From assembly GCF_006539165.1 (NCBI RefSeq), contig NZ_BJMM01000007.1, positions 248,001 through 312,000 on the forward strand: 64,000 nucleotides of DNA. Reading direction: 5' to 3'. Shown here in pieces: positions 1-8,219 of the stretch. The notes under the pieces were generated by a model. The model saw only the letters and a program-made list of their open reading frames with translations, searched no databases and had not been told where the DNA came from. The position numbers were made by a program, and so were the translations under genes. The stretch is from Streptomyces cacaoi (GTDB lineage: Bacteria > Actinomycetota > Actinomycetes > Streptomycetales > Streptomycetaceae). The first letter of the stretch is position 1; each line of letters opens with the position of its first letter.

Positions 1-2344
1 CGGTGGCGGCCTCCCACGCCTGGACTCCGCCGCCACGCGTACCGGTGACGACCGTGCCCCGGTCGACCTGGAGCGCGTACACCCAGCCGTCCGTCGCGAG
101 CCGCCAGCGCTCGGAGCCGTCCCGGGCGTCGAGCGCGTACAGGCTCGGGCCGTCGGAGGCGTGCACCCTTCCACCGGAGACGGCCATCGACCAGGCGACC
201 TCGCGGGTCTTGAACTGCCTGCGACCGCTGGTCACATCCAGCGCGTGCACCTCGAACGAGGTCACGTACACGAGGTCGTCCGCGACGACCGGGGAGCCCC
301 ACACGTCGTTCGACATCCGGAAGCGCCAGGGCCGCCAGCGCTGCCCGGCGCCACCGCCCGCAGCGTGCGCCCCCGAAGGGCCGCCGGACGCCCGGGAAGG
401 CGCGGCGGAGGACTGCGGGGACGGCGCCGAGGACGCCGGGGCCCCCGCGGACGGCGGGGACGCGGGGGACGGCGCAGGCGCGGCCGGTACCGCCGGGCCG
501 GTCCGGGGCGGGCCCTGCGGCGGCGGGGCGTGCGGTGCGGGCGGCGCCGGGGGCGCGGCCGGGAACGGGCCGCCGGCCCCGGTGGCGGGCGCCGACGGCG
601 GTTGGTGCAGCGCGTGCGCGCCGGGCGCGTGCGCCGCTCCGTCGGCGCGGGCAGCGGCCGGGCCGGGGCCGGTGAGGGAGATCCCGTGCGGCGGTGACTG
701 CGGCGCGCCGGCCGCGGGCGGGCCCGGTGCGGCGTGCGCCGGGGGCTCGCCCTGTGCCGGGAGTCCGCCGCCGTGCCCGGGGCTCGCGGCGTGCCGCGGC
801 CCGGAGCCGGAGCGCGCCGGGGCCCCGGAGGGGGACGCGGACGCCGACGGCGGTGCCGCGGGCGGCGGCAGGGGCGCACCGGACGGGCCCGAACCGTCGT
901 ACGAGGGGCTCTGCTCGGGCGGCCGGGGCGGAGCGGCCGACGACGGGGCCGGGGCCGACTGCGTGCCCTCCGGGGGCCGTACCCAGCCCGAGGTGGGGTT
1001 CGCTCCGGTGCCCCGGCCCGTCTCGTCGGGGCGGCGGGGCCCGGGGCCGATCTGGACCTGCGATCCGGGCAGCCGGACGGGGCCGCCGTCGGGGCTGCCC
1101 GGCTGCGAGGCGGGGCGGGAGACGACGGGCGGGGCTCCGGTCCCCGGGCCCGGGGTGCCCTGGGCGCCCGGACCCGTCGAGGCGGGACGCCCGGGGCTGC
1201 CGAGCGCGGCGGGGCCGCCGGGGCCCGCGGAGAAGCCGTGTTCCCACTCCGGGGCGGGCGTACCGACGGGCGGCGCCGCCCCGGAGGGCACGGCTTCCGG
1301 GTGGGAGCCGTCGGCCCGCGCGAACCGGTCGTCCGGGCCGGTTCCCGCGGCGCGCTGGTCGCCGGGCGCCGGTGCGGGACCGGCGGGGCCCGAGCCGGCC
1401 CCGTCCTGGGCGGGGGCGTCCGTCCGGGGCAGCCGCGGGGCGCCCCGGCCGCTGCCCCTGCGGCGTTCGATCAGTGCGACAGCTGTGCTCGGAAGCCAGG
1501 CGGACACCGTCCCGCTGTCGTCGCTGCCGGCCCCGAACAGATGCGGGGCCAGCTGTGCCTGGAGATCGGCCGGGGTGGGGCGCTCCTCCGCGTTCATCCG
1601 CATACAGGACTCGATCAGAGGGCGCAGCGCGTCCGGCAGACCTTCGAGGTCGGGGCCTTCACGCAGCAGCATGAAGACCGTCTCGACGGGGTTCGCCCCG
1701 TGGAAGGGCGCATGGCCGGTGGCGGCGAACACGAGCGTGGACGCCAGCGAGAAGATGTCGCTCGCGCCCGTCACGCTGCGTGAGTCGCGGGCCTGCTCGG
1801 GCGACATGTAGGCGGGCGTGCCCACGGCGACGTTCGTCATCGTCAGCCGGGTGTTGGAGACGCCGGAGGCGATACCGAAGTCGATGACCCGCGGCCCGTC
1901 CTCGACGACCAGCACATTGGACGGCTTCAGATCGCGGTGCACCAGGCCGGCGCCGTGGATGGACTGCAACGCTTCCGCGACCCCGGCCGCGACCCAGCGC
2001 ACCGCCTGAACGGGCAGCGGGCCGCACTCGTTCACTATTTCCTCAAGGGAGGGAGAGGGCACATATGCGGTGGCGAGCCACGGGATGGCGGCACGCGGAT
2101 CGGCGTCGACCACCGCAGCTGTGTAGAAGCCGCTCACCGCGCGTGCCGCCTCGACCTCGCGCGTGAACCGCACCCGGAACAGCTGGTCCTCGGCGAGCTC
2201 GGTCCGCACCGTCTTGATCGCCACGCGCCGGCCGGAGGCCGAGCGCGCCAGGTAGACCAGCCCCATGCCGCCGGCGCCGAGGCGGCCGAGCACCTCGAAC
2301 TGGCCGATCCGCCGCGGATCGTGCTGCGTCAGCTGCTCCACCAC
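1..2344 (-). CDS. Ser/Thr protein kinase with PQQ-type beta-propeller (3' end outside window)
   Basis: Hanks-type kinase. Seen at the N-terminus: glycine loop (GRLGAGGMGLVYLA), VAIKTV lysine, HRDLKPSN catalytic loop, a DFG aspartate and TPAYMSPEQ. After about residue 290 comes a very Pro/Gly/Ala-rich linker of roughly 250 residues, then PQQ/WD-like repeats (VWGSPVVADDLVYVT, SLYALDARDGSERW) that run off the left edge. I saw no clear membrane segment between kinase and propeller, unlike PknB types, so the protein may be cytoplasmic. GTG at 2344 is chosen because GGGAGG lies about 10 nt upstream; a second GTG follows at once. The propeller is probably a ligand or protein sensor (family knowledge). 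An ACA-GCT codon pair at about 2117 lies inside the ACAGCTG motif discussed elsewhere. Confidence 0.9.
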   Translation of the reverse strand, partial: MVEQLTQHDPRRIGQFEVLGRLGAGGMGLVYLARSASGRRVAIKTVRTELAEDQLFRVRFTREVEAARAVSGFYTAAVVDADPRAAIPWLATAYVPSPSLEEIVNECGPLPVQAVRWVAAGVAEALQSIHGAGLVHRDLKPSNVLVVEDGPRVIDFGIASGVSNTRLTMTNVAVGTPAYMSPEQARDSRSVTGASDIFSLASTLVFAATGHAPFHGANPVETVFMLLREGPDLEGLPDALRPLIESCMRMNAEERPTPADLQAQLAPHLFGAGSDDSGTVSAWLPSTAVALIERRRGSGRGAPRLPRTDAPAQDGAGSGPAGPAPAPGDQRAAGTGPDDRFARADGSHPEAVPSGAAPPVGTPAPEWEHGFSAGPGGPAALGSPGRPASTGPGAQGTPGPGTGAPPVVSRPASQPGSPDGGPVRLPGSQVQIGPGPRRPDETGRGTGANPTSGWVRPPEGTQSAPAPSSAAPPRPPEQSPSYDGSGPSGAPLPPPAAPPSASASPSGAPARSGSGPRHAASPGHGGGLPAQGEPPAHAAPGPPAAGAPQSPPHGISLTGPGPAAARADGAAHAPGAHALHQPPSAPATGAGGPFPAAPPAPPAPHAPPPQGPPRTGPAVPAAPAPSPASPPSAGAPASSAPSPQSSAAPSRASGGPSGAHAAGGGAGQRWRPWRFRMSNDVWGSPVVADDLVYVTSFEVHALDVTSGRRQFKTREVAWSMAVSGGRVHASDGPSLYALDARDGSERWRLATDGWVYALQVDRGTVVTGTRGGGVQAWEAAT

Positions 2345-2801
2345 TTGCCTGCCACCTCCCCGTAGGGGCTGTACGACGTTGTTCCGCCCCGTGCAGCCTC
2401 TCACTGCCGTGCCGGACCTGCGGTCCAGAGGCCGATTCTTCCTGGCGAAGGCGCCGGTTGCGAACCCGGGGGCGGCCCGGAAGTGTCACCGGCGCCCGGC
2501 GAACGCCTACATTCGGGCAGAAGACCGCTATTCCTTCCCTGTCAGGCTTCGCCCGCGTTCCCCGGACGGGGCGCCACGAGGCCCTTCGCGCGCGGGCCCG
2601 CCCGTTCCCGGCGTCCGCCGGGGAGAGCCGCCGCGGGGCCTCGCGCACTACCGCCGCACCGCCTCACCACGGCGATTTCCGGCCAGCCGGATCCGGCCTC
2701 CGGCGAGGGCCGACGAGCGCCCGTGGAGGCGTCCCGGAAGGGGTGCACCCCATTTGCCCGCGACGAATAGCGGGCAGTTCACCCCTCGGTAAGCTGACGG
2801 C
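2345..2801. other. Divergent intergenic region, no gene seen
   Basis: This 457-bp spacer separates the leftward kinase from the rightward TetR gene. Several overlapping short frames exist but are rich in Arg/Pro/Gly and lack ribosome-binding sites. The stretch near 2500-2560 is less GC-rich than its surroundings and may hold promoters. I could not assign a -35/-10 pair, and no TGACG-N3-CGTCA palindrome is present. Confidence 0.5.
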
Positions 2802-3449
2802 ATGACAGGACAAGTTCGAACCGTCGACGGCCGGGTGGCCGGACGCCGCGGTCAGGCGACGCGGCAGAAGTTGCTCGACTGCCTCAGCGAGATGCTCAGC
2901 TCGTCGCCGTACCGCGACGTCAAGGTCATCGACGTCGCACGGAAGGCGGGCACGTCCCCGGCGACCTTCTACCAGTACTTCCCCGATGTCGAAGGCGCCG
3001 TCCTGGAGATCGCCAACGCCATGGCGCAGGAAGGCGAACAGCTGACGGGACTGGTCGAAGGACGCTCCTGGGTGGGCAAGGCGGGGCGGCAGACCGCCGA
3101 GGACCTGGTCGAGGGATTCCTGTCCTTCTGGCGCAAGAACGACGCCATCTTGCGCGTCGTCGACCTGGGTGCCGCCGAAGGGGACAAGCGCTTCTACAAG
3201 ATCCGCATGAAGATCCTCAACTCGGTGAACAACTCCCTTGCGGACTCGATCAAGGAGCTCCAGTCCAAGGGCAAGGTCGACAAGGACATCAACCCCATGG
3301 CCGTGGCGGGCTCCCTCGTCGCGATGCTGGCCTCCGTCGCCGGGCACCAGAAGGGCTTCCAGTCCTGGGGTGTCAAACAGGCCGAACTCAAGCCGAGCCT
3401 CGCCCTCCTCGTCCACATGGGCGTGACGGGCAAGAAGCCCCCCAAGTAA
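2802..3449 (+). CDS. TetR-family transcriptional regulator
   Basis: A 215-residue one-component regulator. The N-terminal helix-turn-helix is clear at about residues 15-60 (RRGQATRQKLLDCLSEML, then VIDVARKAGTSPATFYQYFPDVEGAV), followed by an all-helical ligand/dimer domain. It lies at the left border of the CoA-catabolic region and is convergent with an acyl-CoA dehydrogenase gene. That makes it the nearest candidate to read the TGACG-N3-CGTCA sites found downstream, but its own promoter lacks a perfect copy (only CTGACGGCATGAC just before the start). Unlike its neighbours it keeps many Lys/Asn/Ile residues, as conserved regulators often do. The link to the regulon is inference. Confidence 0.9.
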   Translation: MTGQVRTVDGRVAGRRGQATRQKLLDCLSEMLSSSPYRDVKVIDVARKAGTSPATFYQYFPDVEGAVLEIANAMAQEGEQLTGLVEGRSWVGKAGRQTAEDLVEGFLSFWRKNDAILRVVDLGAAEGDKRFYKIRMKILNSVNNSLADSIKELQSKGKVDKDINPMAVAGSLVAMLASVAGHQKGFQSWGVKQAELKPSLALLVHMGVTGKKPPK

Positions 3450-3606
3450 CCCGCAGACACGGCGTTCCCCGACCGCTGTCCGCCCTGCCGGCGCGGTCCC
3501 CACCACGACGTTCCAGCACACCCCGGTCCGCGACGCACCGGCCGAACTGCCGCCGGACGCACCTGATCAGACCCGGGCCCGCCCTCCGTGGGAGCGCGCC
3601 CCCGGT

Positions 3607-4971
3607 TCACCGCGCGGCGGGTGTTCCCCGCGGCGCACGAGGTCCTCCTCCGCCGGCTGCCACACCTCGGCCACCGTTTTCTTCCGCAGCTGTGGCGTTC
3701 TCTTCCCCAGCTGAGCCGGTGAACAGCCCGGCCACTCCGGCCGCACGGGACCGCAGCCCGTGCACGGGGCCGAAGAGCGCCTCACTCCCCGCCGCACGCC
3801 CGAAGTACAGCTGTGCCGCGTCCTCTTCGCCGACGCCCCCTTCCTCGTGCAGCTGCACCGCCTCCCCCGCCGCCAGACGCAGCACCTCCAGCCCGTGCGC
3901 CAGCGCCGTCCCGCTCGCCGCACCCGCCTCGGCCGTGCCCGCGTCCACCGCCCACGCCGCGTGGTGCGCCGCCGAACGGGCCGCCCGCACCTGGACGTGG
4001 ACCTCGGCCAGCCGGTGCCGTACGGCGGCGAACGGCCCCGCGGGCCCGTCTCCCCGTTCCCCGGAGCCCACCCGGCGCACCGCACGGTTCAGGGCGCCCT
4101 CGGCCGCTCCCACGGCCTCCGCCGCCAGCACGGCCGCCACCCGGTGCCCGGCACCCGCCAGGGCCCCGCGCACGTCCTCGCCTCCCACAGTGTCTCCGGG
4201 GTCTCCGGGGTCCCCGCCGTTCCCGACGGTGTCCGCACCGAGCAACTCACCTGCCACGTCCCGCATTTCGAGACGGGCCAGCGGGCGCGTCTCGTCGAGC
4301 GCCTCCTGCCGCCGCCGGACCAGGCCGGGGGCGTCGCCGTCGACGAGGAACAGCAGCGTGCGGCTGCGGACGAAACCGCCCGCGTGCGCGGCGACCAGCA
4401 GCAGCCCCGCGCTGTGCCCGTCGAGCACCTGGGCGCACTCGCCGTACAGGCGCCACTCCCCGCCGTCGCGGACGGCCTGGACCCCGCCGGCCCGGCCGCC
4501 TCCGGCCCAGTCGCCGGAACCGCCCGCTGCCTGCGGAAGATGCGCGGGCGGCGGATCGAGCAGGCCGAGCGCGACGGGCAGCGACCCGGACGGCACGGCG
4601 AATGCCGCGGTCAGCTCGCCCGAGGCGAGCCGCGGCAACAGCCGCGCGCGCTGGGTGTCGCTGCCCAGCCCGTCGATGAGCGGTGCGGCCAGCACAGCTG
4701 TGGCCAGCAGCGGTGACGGGAGCAGCGCCCGTCCGGTCTCCTGTAGGGCGAGGGCGAGCTCCGTGGCACCCCGGCCCGCACCGCCGTACCGCTCGGGCAG
4801 CGTGAGCCCGGGGAGCCCGGGGCGCTGCGCGAGCGCCTGCCATAGCGCCGTGTCGTATCCCGGTCCGGTCCGCGTCGCGGACCTCACCTCGTCGGGGCCG
4901 CACCGGTGTGCGAGCTGTGCCCGCACCGTGCGGCGGATGGCGTCCTGTTCCTCGGAGAGCGCGGTGTCCAT
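3607..4971 (-). CDS. Acyl-CoA dehydrogenase family protein
   Basis: A flavoprotein of the acyl-CoA dehydrogenase superfamily, 454 residues, expected to oxidise an acyl-CoA at the alpha-beta bond. The N-terminal helical domain (LSEEQDAIRRTVRAQL, LTLPERYGGAGRG, LALQETGRALLPSPLL) and the C-terminal helical domain are recognisable. The central beta domain is divergent, with a Gly/Asp-rich insertion (VGNGGDPGDPGDTVGG), and there is a low-complexity C-terminal tail of about 35 residues. It looks like the weaker subunit of a heteromeric FadE-type enzyme. I could not place a catalytic glutamate. The start has GAGGGG about 12 nt upstream. A perfect TGACG-N3-CGTCA operator lies 24-36 nt upstream, so it probably belongs to the same regulon as the divergent Ltp gene. 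Confidence 0.85.
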   Translation of the reverse strand: MDTALSEEQDAIRRTVRAQLAHRCGPDEVRSATRTGPGYDTALWQALAQRPGLPGLTLPERYGGAGRGATELALALQETGRALLPSPLLATAVLAAPLIDGLGSDTQRARLLPRLASGELTAAFAVPSGSLPVALGLLDPPPAHLPQAAGGSGDWAGGGRAGGVQAVRDGGEWRLYGECAQVLDGHSAGLLLVAAHAGGFVRSRTLLFLVDGDAPGLVRRRQEALDETRPLARLEMRDVAGELLGADTVGNGGDPGDPGDTVGGEDVRGALAGAGHRVAAVLAAEAVGAAEGALNRAVRRVGSGERGDGPAGPFAAVRHRLAEVHVQVRAARSAAHHAAWAVDAGTAEAGAASGTALAHGLEVLRLAAGEAVQLHEEGGVGEEDAAQLYFGRAAGSEALFGPVHGLRSRAAGVAGLFTGSAGEENATAAEENGGRGVAAGGGGPRAPRGTPAAR

Positions 4972-4993
4972 GACGGGCTCGACCCCCTCGTAA

Positions 4994-5008
4994 CTGACGG
5001 GGCGTCAT
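4994..5008. promoter_or_regulatory. Operator 1: TGACG-N3-CGTCA palindrome
   Basis: CTGACGGGGCGTCAT has perfect 5-bp arms, TGACG and CGTCA, around GGG. It lies between the leftward acyl-CoA dehydrogenase gene (start 4971) and the rightward short ORF with a strong SD (start 5029). It is one of eight copies of the motif in this window, all at gene starts in the catabolic region. Spacing and symmetry are typical of a TetR-family operator. Confidence 0.75.
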
Positions 5009-5028
5009 ATTAAGGAGAGGGGGCACAG

Positions 5029-5124
5029 ATGCCCAGAGGTGCGACCGGAGAGCCCGGCCACAGTGAGCCGCCGCACGGGCGGGCGTACCACCGTTTCCTT
5101 CGCCATCTGTACGCGTCCGCATAA
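5029..5124 (+). CDS. Candidate 31-residue small protein
   Basis: Short frame encoding MPRGATGEPGHS...LYASA. It is preceded by an unusually good SD (AAGGAGAGGGGG, 5-16 nt upstream) that sits directly after operator 1, and its TAA stop abuts operator 2. The arrangement operator, SD, ATG copies the one at the AMP-ligase gene at 26972. There is no recognisable domain. The peptide may be a leader for the thiolase gene 20 nt downstream, which has no SD of its own, or the SD may be chance. Evidence is position and SD only. Confidence 0.35.
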   Translation: MPRGATGEPGHSEPPHGRAYHRFLRHLYASA

Positions 5125-5139
5125 CTGACGTACCGTCAG
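5125..5139. promoter_or_regulatory. Operator 2: TGACG-N3-CGTCA palindrome
   Basis: CTGACGTACCGTCAG is a fully symmetric copy (TGACG, TAC, CGTCA) ending four bases before the ATG of the Ltp-type thiolase gene. A repressor bound here would cover the transcription or translation start, so that gene is probably read from a leaderless or very short-leader mRNA, or through the upstream short ORF. Confidence 0.8.
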
Positions 5140-5143
5140 TTCC

Positions 5144-6376
5144 ATGGATTCCGTCGCCACCGGACCGCTTTCCACCTCAGCTGCACCGTCCGGCACCCGT
5201 GGGCCCAGCAGGGGCGGACGAGGCGTCGTCGTCGCCGGTGTGGCACTCTCCGACGTCGGCAGGGTCGACGAGGCGACGCCCTACACCCTGCACGCGCAGG
5301 CGGCCCGCAGGGCGCTCGCCGACTCCGGCCTCGACCGCTCCGTCATCGACGGCCTCGCCTCGACGGGGCTGGGCACGCTGGCCCCGGTGGAGGTCGCGGA
5401 CCATCTGGGGCTGCGTCCGCAGTGGGTGGACTCGACCTCGGTCGGCGGCTCCACCTGGGAGGTGATGGCCGCGCACGCGGCCGACGCGATCGCGGCCGGC
5501 CATGCGAACGCCGTGCTGCTGGTCTACGGTTCGACCGCCCGCGCGGACATCAAGGCGGGCCGCCGCACCTCGGACCTCTCGTTCGGCGCGCGTGGGCCGC
5601 TCCAGTTCGAGGTGCCGTACGGGCACACGCTCATCGCCAAGTACGCGATGGCCGCCCGACGCCATATGCACGAGTACGGCACCACGCAGGAACAGCTGGC
5701 GCAGATCGCGGTGCAGGCCCGCGCGAACGCCGCGAGCAACCCGGAGGCCATGTACCGCTCCCCGATCACCGTGGACGAGGTGCTGTCCGGGCCGGTGATC
5801 GCCGATCCGTTCACCAAACTGCACTGCTGCATACGCTCCGACGGCGGCTGCGCGGTACTGCTCGCCGCCGAGGACCTGGTGCCCGACCTGGCCGTACCGC
5901 CGGTCCGGGTGCTGGGCACCGGAACGGCTCTCTCGCACGCGGCCATGTCCGAGTGGGAGGACTTCACGGTCTCCCCCGCTGCCGTGTCGGGCCGGGCCGC
6001 CTTCCAGCAGGCGGGGGTCGCGCCGGAAGACATCGATCTCGCGCAGCTGTACGACGCGTTCACGTACATGACGCTGGTGACGCTGGAAGACCTCGGCTTC
6101 TGTGCCAAGGGAGAAGGCGGCGCCTTCGTCGAGGGCGGCCGGCTGCTGCGGGACGGGGAGCTGCCGGTGAACACCGACGGTGGCGGTCTGTCCGCCTGCC
6201 ACCCGGGGATGCGCGGACTGTTCCTGCTCGTCGAGGCGGTACGGCAGTTGCGCGGCGAGGCCGGGGAGGGACGGCAGGTGCGGCGGGCCGACGGGTCGCT
6301 CCCCGAGCTGGCGGTGGCCTCCGGCACCGGGGGATGGTTCTGCTCCTCCGGGACCGTCGTACTGGCCCGCGACTGA
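5144..6376 (+). CDS. Ltp-type thiolase-fold protein lacking the nucleophilic Cys (putative retro-aldolase)
   Basis: A 410-residue protein of the SCP-x/lipid-transfer-protein thiolase family. Typical motifs are VVVAGVALSDVGR, a thiolase fold, LYDAFTYMTLVTLEDLGFC (about 302-320), NTDGGGLSACHPGMRG (about 343-358) and a C-terminal SGTGGWFCSSG. Where a true thiolase has its acylated cysteine this one reads SVGGST (about 99-104). In Ltp2, this change goes with steroid side-chain retro-aldol cleavage together with a DUF35 protein; Tyr303 in LYD may match the catalytic Tyr of Ltp2. A DUF35 gene lies at 7089-7568, supporting that role (inference). The start is the first ATG after operator 2 and has no SD. 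It is convergent with a GNAT gene. Confidence 0.9.
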   Translation: MDSVATGPLSTSAAPSGTRGPSRGGRGVVVAGVALSDVGRVDEATPYTLHAQAARRALADSGLDRSVIDGLASTGLGTLAPVEVADHLGLRPQWVDSTSVGGSTWEVMAAHAADAIAAGHANAVLLVYGSTARADIKAGRRTSDLSFGARGPLQFEVPYGHTLIAKYAMAARRHMHEYGTTQEQLAQIAVQARANAASNPEAMYRSPITVDEVLSGPVIADPFTKLHCCIRSDGGCAVLLAAEDLVPDLAVPPVRVLGTGTALSHAAMSEWEDFTVSPAAVSGRAAFQQAGVAPEDIDLAQLYDAFTYMTLVTLEDLGFCAKGEGGAFVEGGRLLRDGELPVNTDGGGLSACHPGMRGLFLLVEAVRQLRGEAGEGRQVRRADGSLPELAVASGTGGWFCSSGTVVLARD

Positions 6377-6397
6377 CGGCTCCGGCGGCGCCGGACG

Positions 6398-6446
6398 GCA
6401 CAGGGCGTCTCTCAGGGCCGTCGGACGGCTCTGGGAGACGCCGTGC
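6398..6446. terminator. Nested inverted repeat between convergent genes
   Basis: The outer arms GGCGTCTC (6404-6411) and GAGACGCC (6435-6442), extended by GCAC and GTGC, enclose an inner stem built from GGCCGTC and GACGGC. It sits between the stops of the convergent thiolase and GNAT genes. There is no T-tract, as is usual in Streptomyces. It would act in both directions. Confidence 0.55.
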
Positions 6447-6469
6447 GCGTCAGCGGGGCACCGGCCGGC

Positions 6470-6958
6470 TCACAGGAGCCGGTACATGATGTGCAGCCCC
6501 ACGAAACCGTGTTCGGGGTGCTCGAAGCCCTCGTGCAGCGTGCCGACGATGTCGAAGCCGAGCGACTTCCACAGGGCGACCGCGCGGGTGTTGGTCTCCA
6601 CGACGGCGTTGAACTGCATGGCGCGGTAGCCGTCCTGACGGGCGAGCCGCAGGACATGCTCCCCGAGCGCCCGGCCGACGCCCTTGCGTCCGCTGTCCGG
6701 GTCGACCATGAAGCTGGCGTTGGCGATGTGTGCGCCGCGCCCCATGTGGTTGGGGCCCATCTTGGCGGAGCCGAGGACCGTGCCGTCCTCGTCGACGGCC
6801 ACGAGCGTGCGCCCCGGCGGCTCCTGCATCCACAGGCCGCGGCCGGCCGCCTCGTCCAGGTCCTGCGGGTAGGTGTACGTCTCTCCCGCGGCGACGATGG
6901 TCCGGAAGAAGGGCCAGATGGCCGGCCAGTCGTCCGCTGTGGCCTCTCGTATGCGCAT
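6470..6958 (-). CDS. GNAT-family N-acetyltransferase
   Basis: A Gcn5-related acetyltransferase of about 162 residues. It starts MRIREATADDWPAIWPFF (beta1-alpha1) and carries the acetyl-CoA loop (SGRKGVGRALGEHVL, the Q/R-x-x-G-x-G/A signature) and a C-terminal NTRAVALWKSLGF helix typical of the phosphinothricin/MddA-like subgroup. An in-frame GTG at 6976 would add MAHAER; neither start has a strong SD. It lies between the Ltp gene and the DUF35 gene but has no operator of its own. The substrate is unknown, and I see no reason to tie it to the catabolic pathway beyond its place. Confidence 0.85.
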   Translation of the reverse strand: MRIREATADDWPAIWPFFRTIVAAGETYTYPQDLDEAAGRGLWMQEPPGRTLVAVDEDGTVLGSAKMGPNHMGRGAHIANASFMVDPDSGRKGVGRALGEHVLRLARQDGYRAMQFNAVVETNTRAVALWKSLGFDIVGTLHEGFEHPEHGFVGLHIMYRLL

Positions 6959-7088
6959 GCGCTCAGCATGCGCCACGCGCCCGCGGGGCCGCCAACGGGT
7001 TACCGCACGTCGCGAGCCGTCCCCGGCGGGTTCTGCGCCCGCCCCTCGCCCGGAAGGCCGCCCGTCCTGCCGCCGTCGGCGCTCCCGG

Positions 7089-7568
7089 TCACGCGGGCCG
7101 GAAGACGGGTACGGCGATCTCCCCGCTGTCCGCGCCTCCGCTTCCGTCCGCCTGTGCGGCGCGGAAGGCGACCCGCAGCTCCATGCCGACGGACAACGCC
7201 CCGCGTGCGCAGTCGACGATTTCCGTCATCATCCGTGGCCCTTCGGCGAGTTCGACCACAGCTGCGACGTACGGAGTGCGTTCGTGGAACGGCGGGAGTG
7301 CGTTGCGGTGCACGACGGACCAGGTGTACAGCTGTGCCCGTCCGCTCGCCTCCTCCCACACGACGTCCTCGCTCCAGCATCTGGGGCAGAATTCGCGCGG
7401 ATAGTGGTGGGCGACGCCGCACCCCTCGGCTCGGCAGCGGCGCAGCAGCAGCCGGCCGTCGGCAGCCGCCCGCCAGTACGGGGCGGTGAAGGCGTCGACG
7501 GCGGGCCGGTCGTAACGCGGACCCGCCGGAGTTCCGGTGTCCGAGGGCGGTTCCGGTGTGCGCGTCAT
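7089..7568 (-). CDS. Zn-ribbon/OB-fold protein (DUF35 family)
   Basis: About 159 residues. An N-terminal helix (PAVDAFTAPYWRAAADGRLLLRRC) leads into a rubredoxin-like zinc ribbon with ligands CRAEGC and CPRC, then an OB-fold barrel (GRAQLYTWSVVHRNA, PYVAAVVELAEGPRMMTEIV, GMELRVAF). DUF35 proteins bind acyl-CoA and form obligate complexes with Ltp-type thiolases/aldolases, for example the DUF35 part of ChsH2 with Ltp2. The divergent Ltp gene at 5144 is the obvious partner. ATG at 7568 is preceded by GAGGGGGAA at 6 nt; an upstream frame from 7616 is less likely. Likely cotranscribed with the DoxX gene (gap 44 bp) from the operator at 8117. Confidence 0.88.
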   Translation of the reverse strand: MTRTPEPPSDTGTPAGPRYDRPAVDAFTAPYWRAAADGRLLLRRCRAEGCGVAHHYPREFCPRCWSEDVVWEEASGRAQLYTWSVVHRNALPPFHERTPYVAAVVELAEGPRMMTEIVDCARGALSVGMELRVAFRAAQADGSGGADSGEIAVPVFRPA

Positions 7569-7612
7569 GGTGTGTTCCCCCTCGTCCTCGCGGTGCTCGG
7601 CGTTCCCCGTCG

Positions 7613-8065
7613 TCATCGGAAGAGGCCCAGAAGGCCGTCCAGCGACCAGCTCTGCCAGCTTTCACAGCCCAGGGCGACGAGGGAGATGAGCGCCATCATG
7701 CTGTTCTGGCCCTGCTCCGCCCAGTCGTGGATCATCAGCACCAGGTACAGCAGGTTGAGCAGGAGCCCGCCGATGAGCGCGACCGGCGTGAGGATCCCGG
7801 CGATCAGCCCCAGCCCGAGGGCCAGTTCGGCGTACACGACGACGTGGGCCATGAGCACGGGCCGTGGCGCGACGACCGCGTCGAAGCCCTTGGTGACCGC
7901 CTTCCAGCGGTGTTTCGCGGCGACATCGGCCGCCCACGCGATGCCCGTGCCGCGCTGCAACCAGCCCTTCTTGTCCTTGTGGCGCCAGCTTCCCAGCCAC
8001 CACAGGCCGAGGCCGATCCGCAGCACGGCCAGCCATTCGGCGCCGCCCAGCCAGAACGTGGCCAT
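7613..8065 (-). CDS. DoxX-family integral membrane protein
   Basis: 150 residues with four hydrophobic segments (AVLRIGLGLWWLGSW; VLMAHVVVYAELALGLGLIAG; TPVALIGGLLLNLLYLVLM; SMMALISLVALG), the DoxX/DoxD pattern. The basic loop HKDKKGWLQRG after the first segment is typical of actinobacterial homologues. The function is uncertain; relatives take part in quinone/thiosulfate or redox chemistry. ATG at 8065 has GAGGGGAGAC upstream. It is first in a leftward unit with the DUF35 gene and faces operator 3, shared with the divergent monooxygenase. Confidence 0.8.
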   Translation of the reverse strand: MATFWLGGAEWLAVLRIGLGLWWLGSWRHKDKKGWLQRGTGIAWAADVAAKHRWKAVTKGFDAVVAPRPVLMAHVVVYAELALGLGLIAGILTPVALIGGLLLNLLYLVLMIHDWAEQGQNSMMALISLVALGCESWQSWSLDGLLGLFR

Positions 8066-8116
8066 GCCGTCTCCCCTCGCACAGCTGAGGCAGGAAAACT
8101 CGGCCCCAGCGCGGAC

Positions 8117-8131
8117 CTGACGCCCCGTCAG
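8117..8131. promoter_or_regulatory. Operator 3: TGACG-N3-CGTCA palindrome
   Basis: CTGACGCCCCGTCAG is fully symmetric and followed by TTC, as in operators 2, 4, 5 and 8. It lies between the divergent DoxX/DUF35 unit (start 8065) and the flavin monooxygenase (start about 8220), so one site can control both. Confidence 0.8.
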
Positions 8132-8219
8132 TTCAGTGGAATTGGCGACGTTGCGCAAGGGGGCTGCATCCCACGGTGACGGACGACGGGGGCGCGGAAG
8201 CCGTCGGCGCGGGTCTACC

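Noticed and set aside
3..1811. Long plus-strand frames opposite the kinase gene
   Set aside because: They are Gly/Ala/Arg/Pro strings mirroring the Pro-rich linker on the minus strand. Kinase motifs and codon bias are on the minus strand.
2780..2801. Operator in front of the TetR gene at 2802
   Set aside because: CTGACGGCATGAC is not palindromic enough; only one half-site matches.
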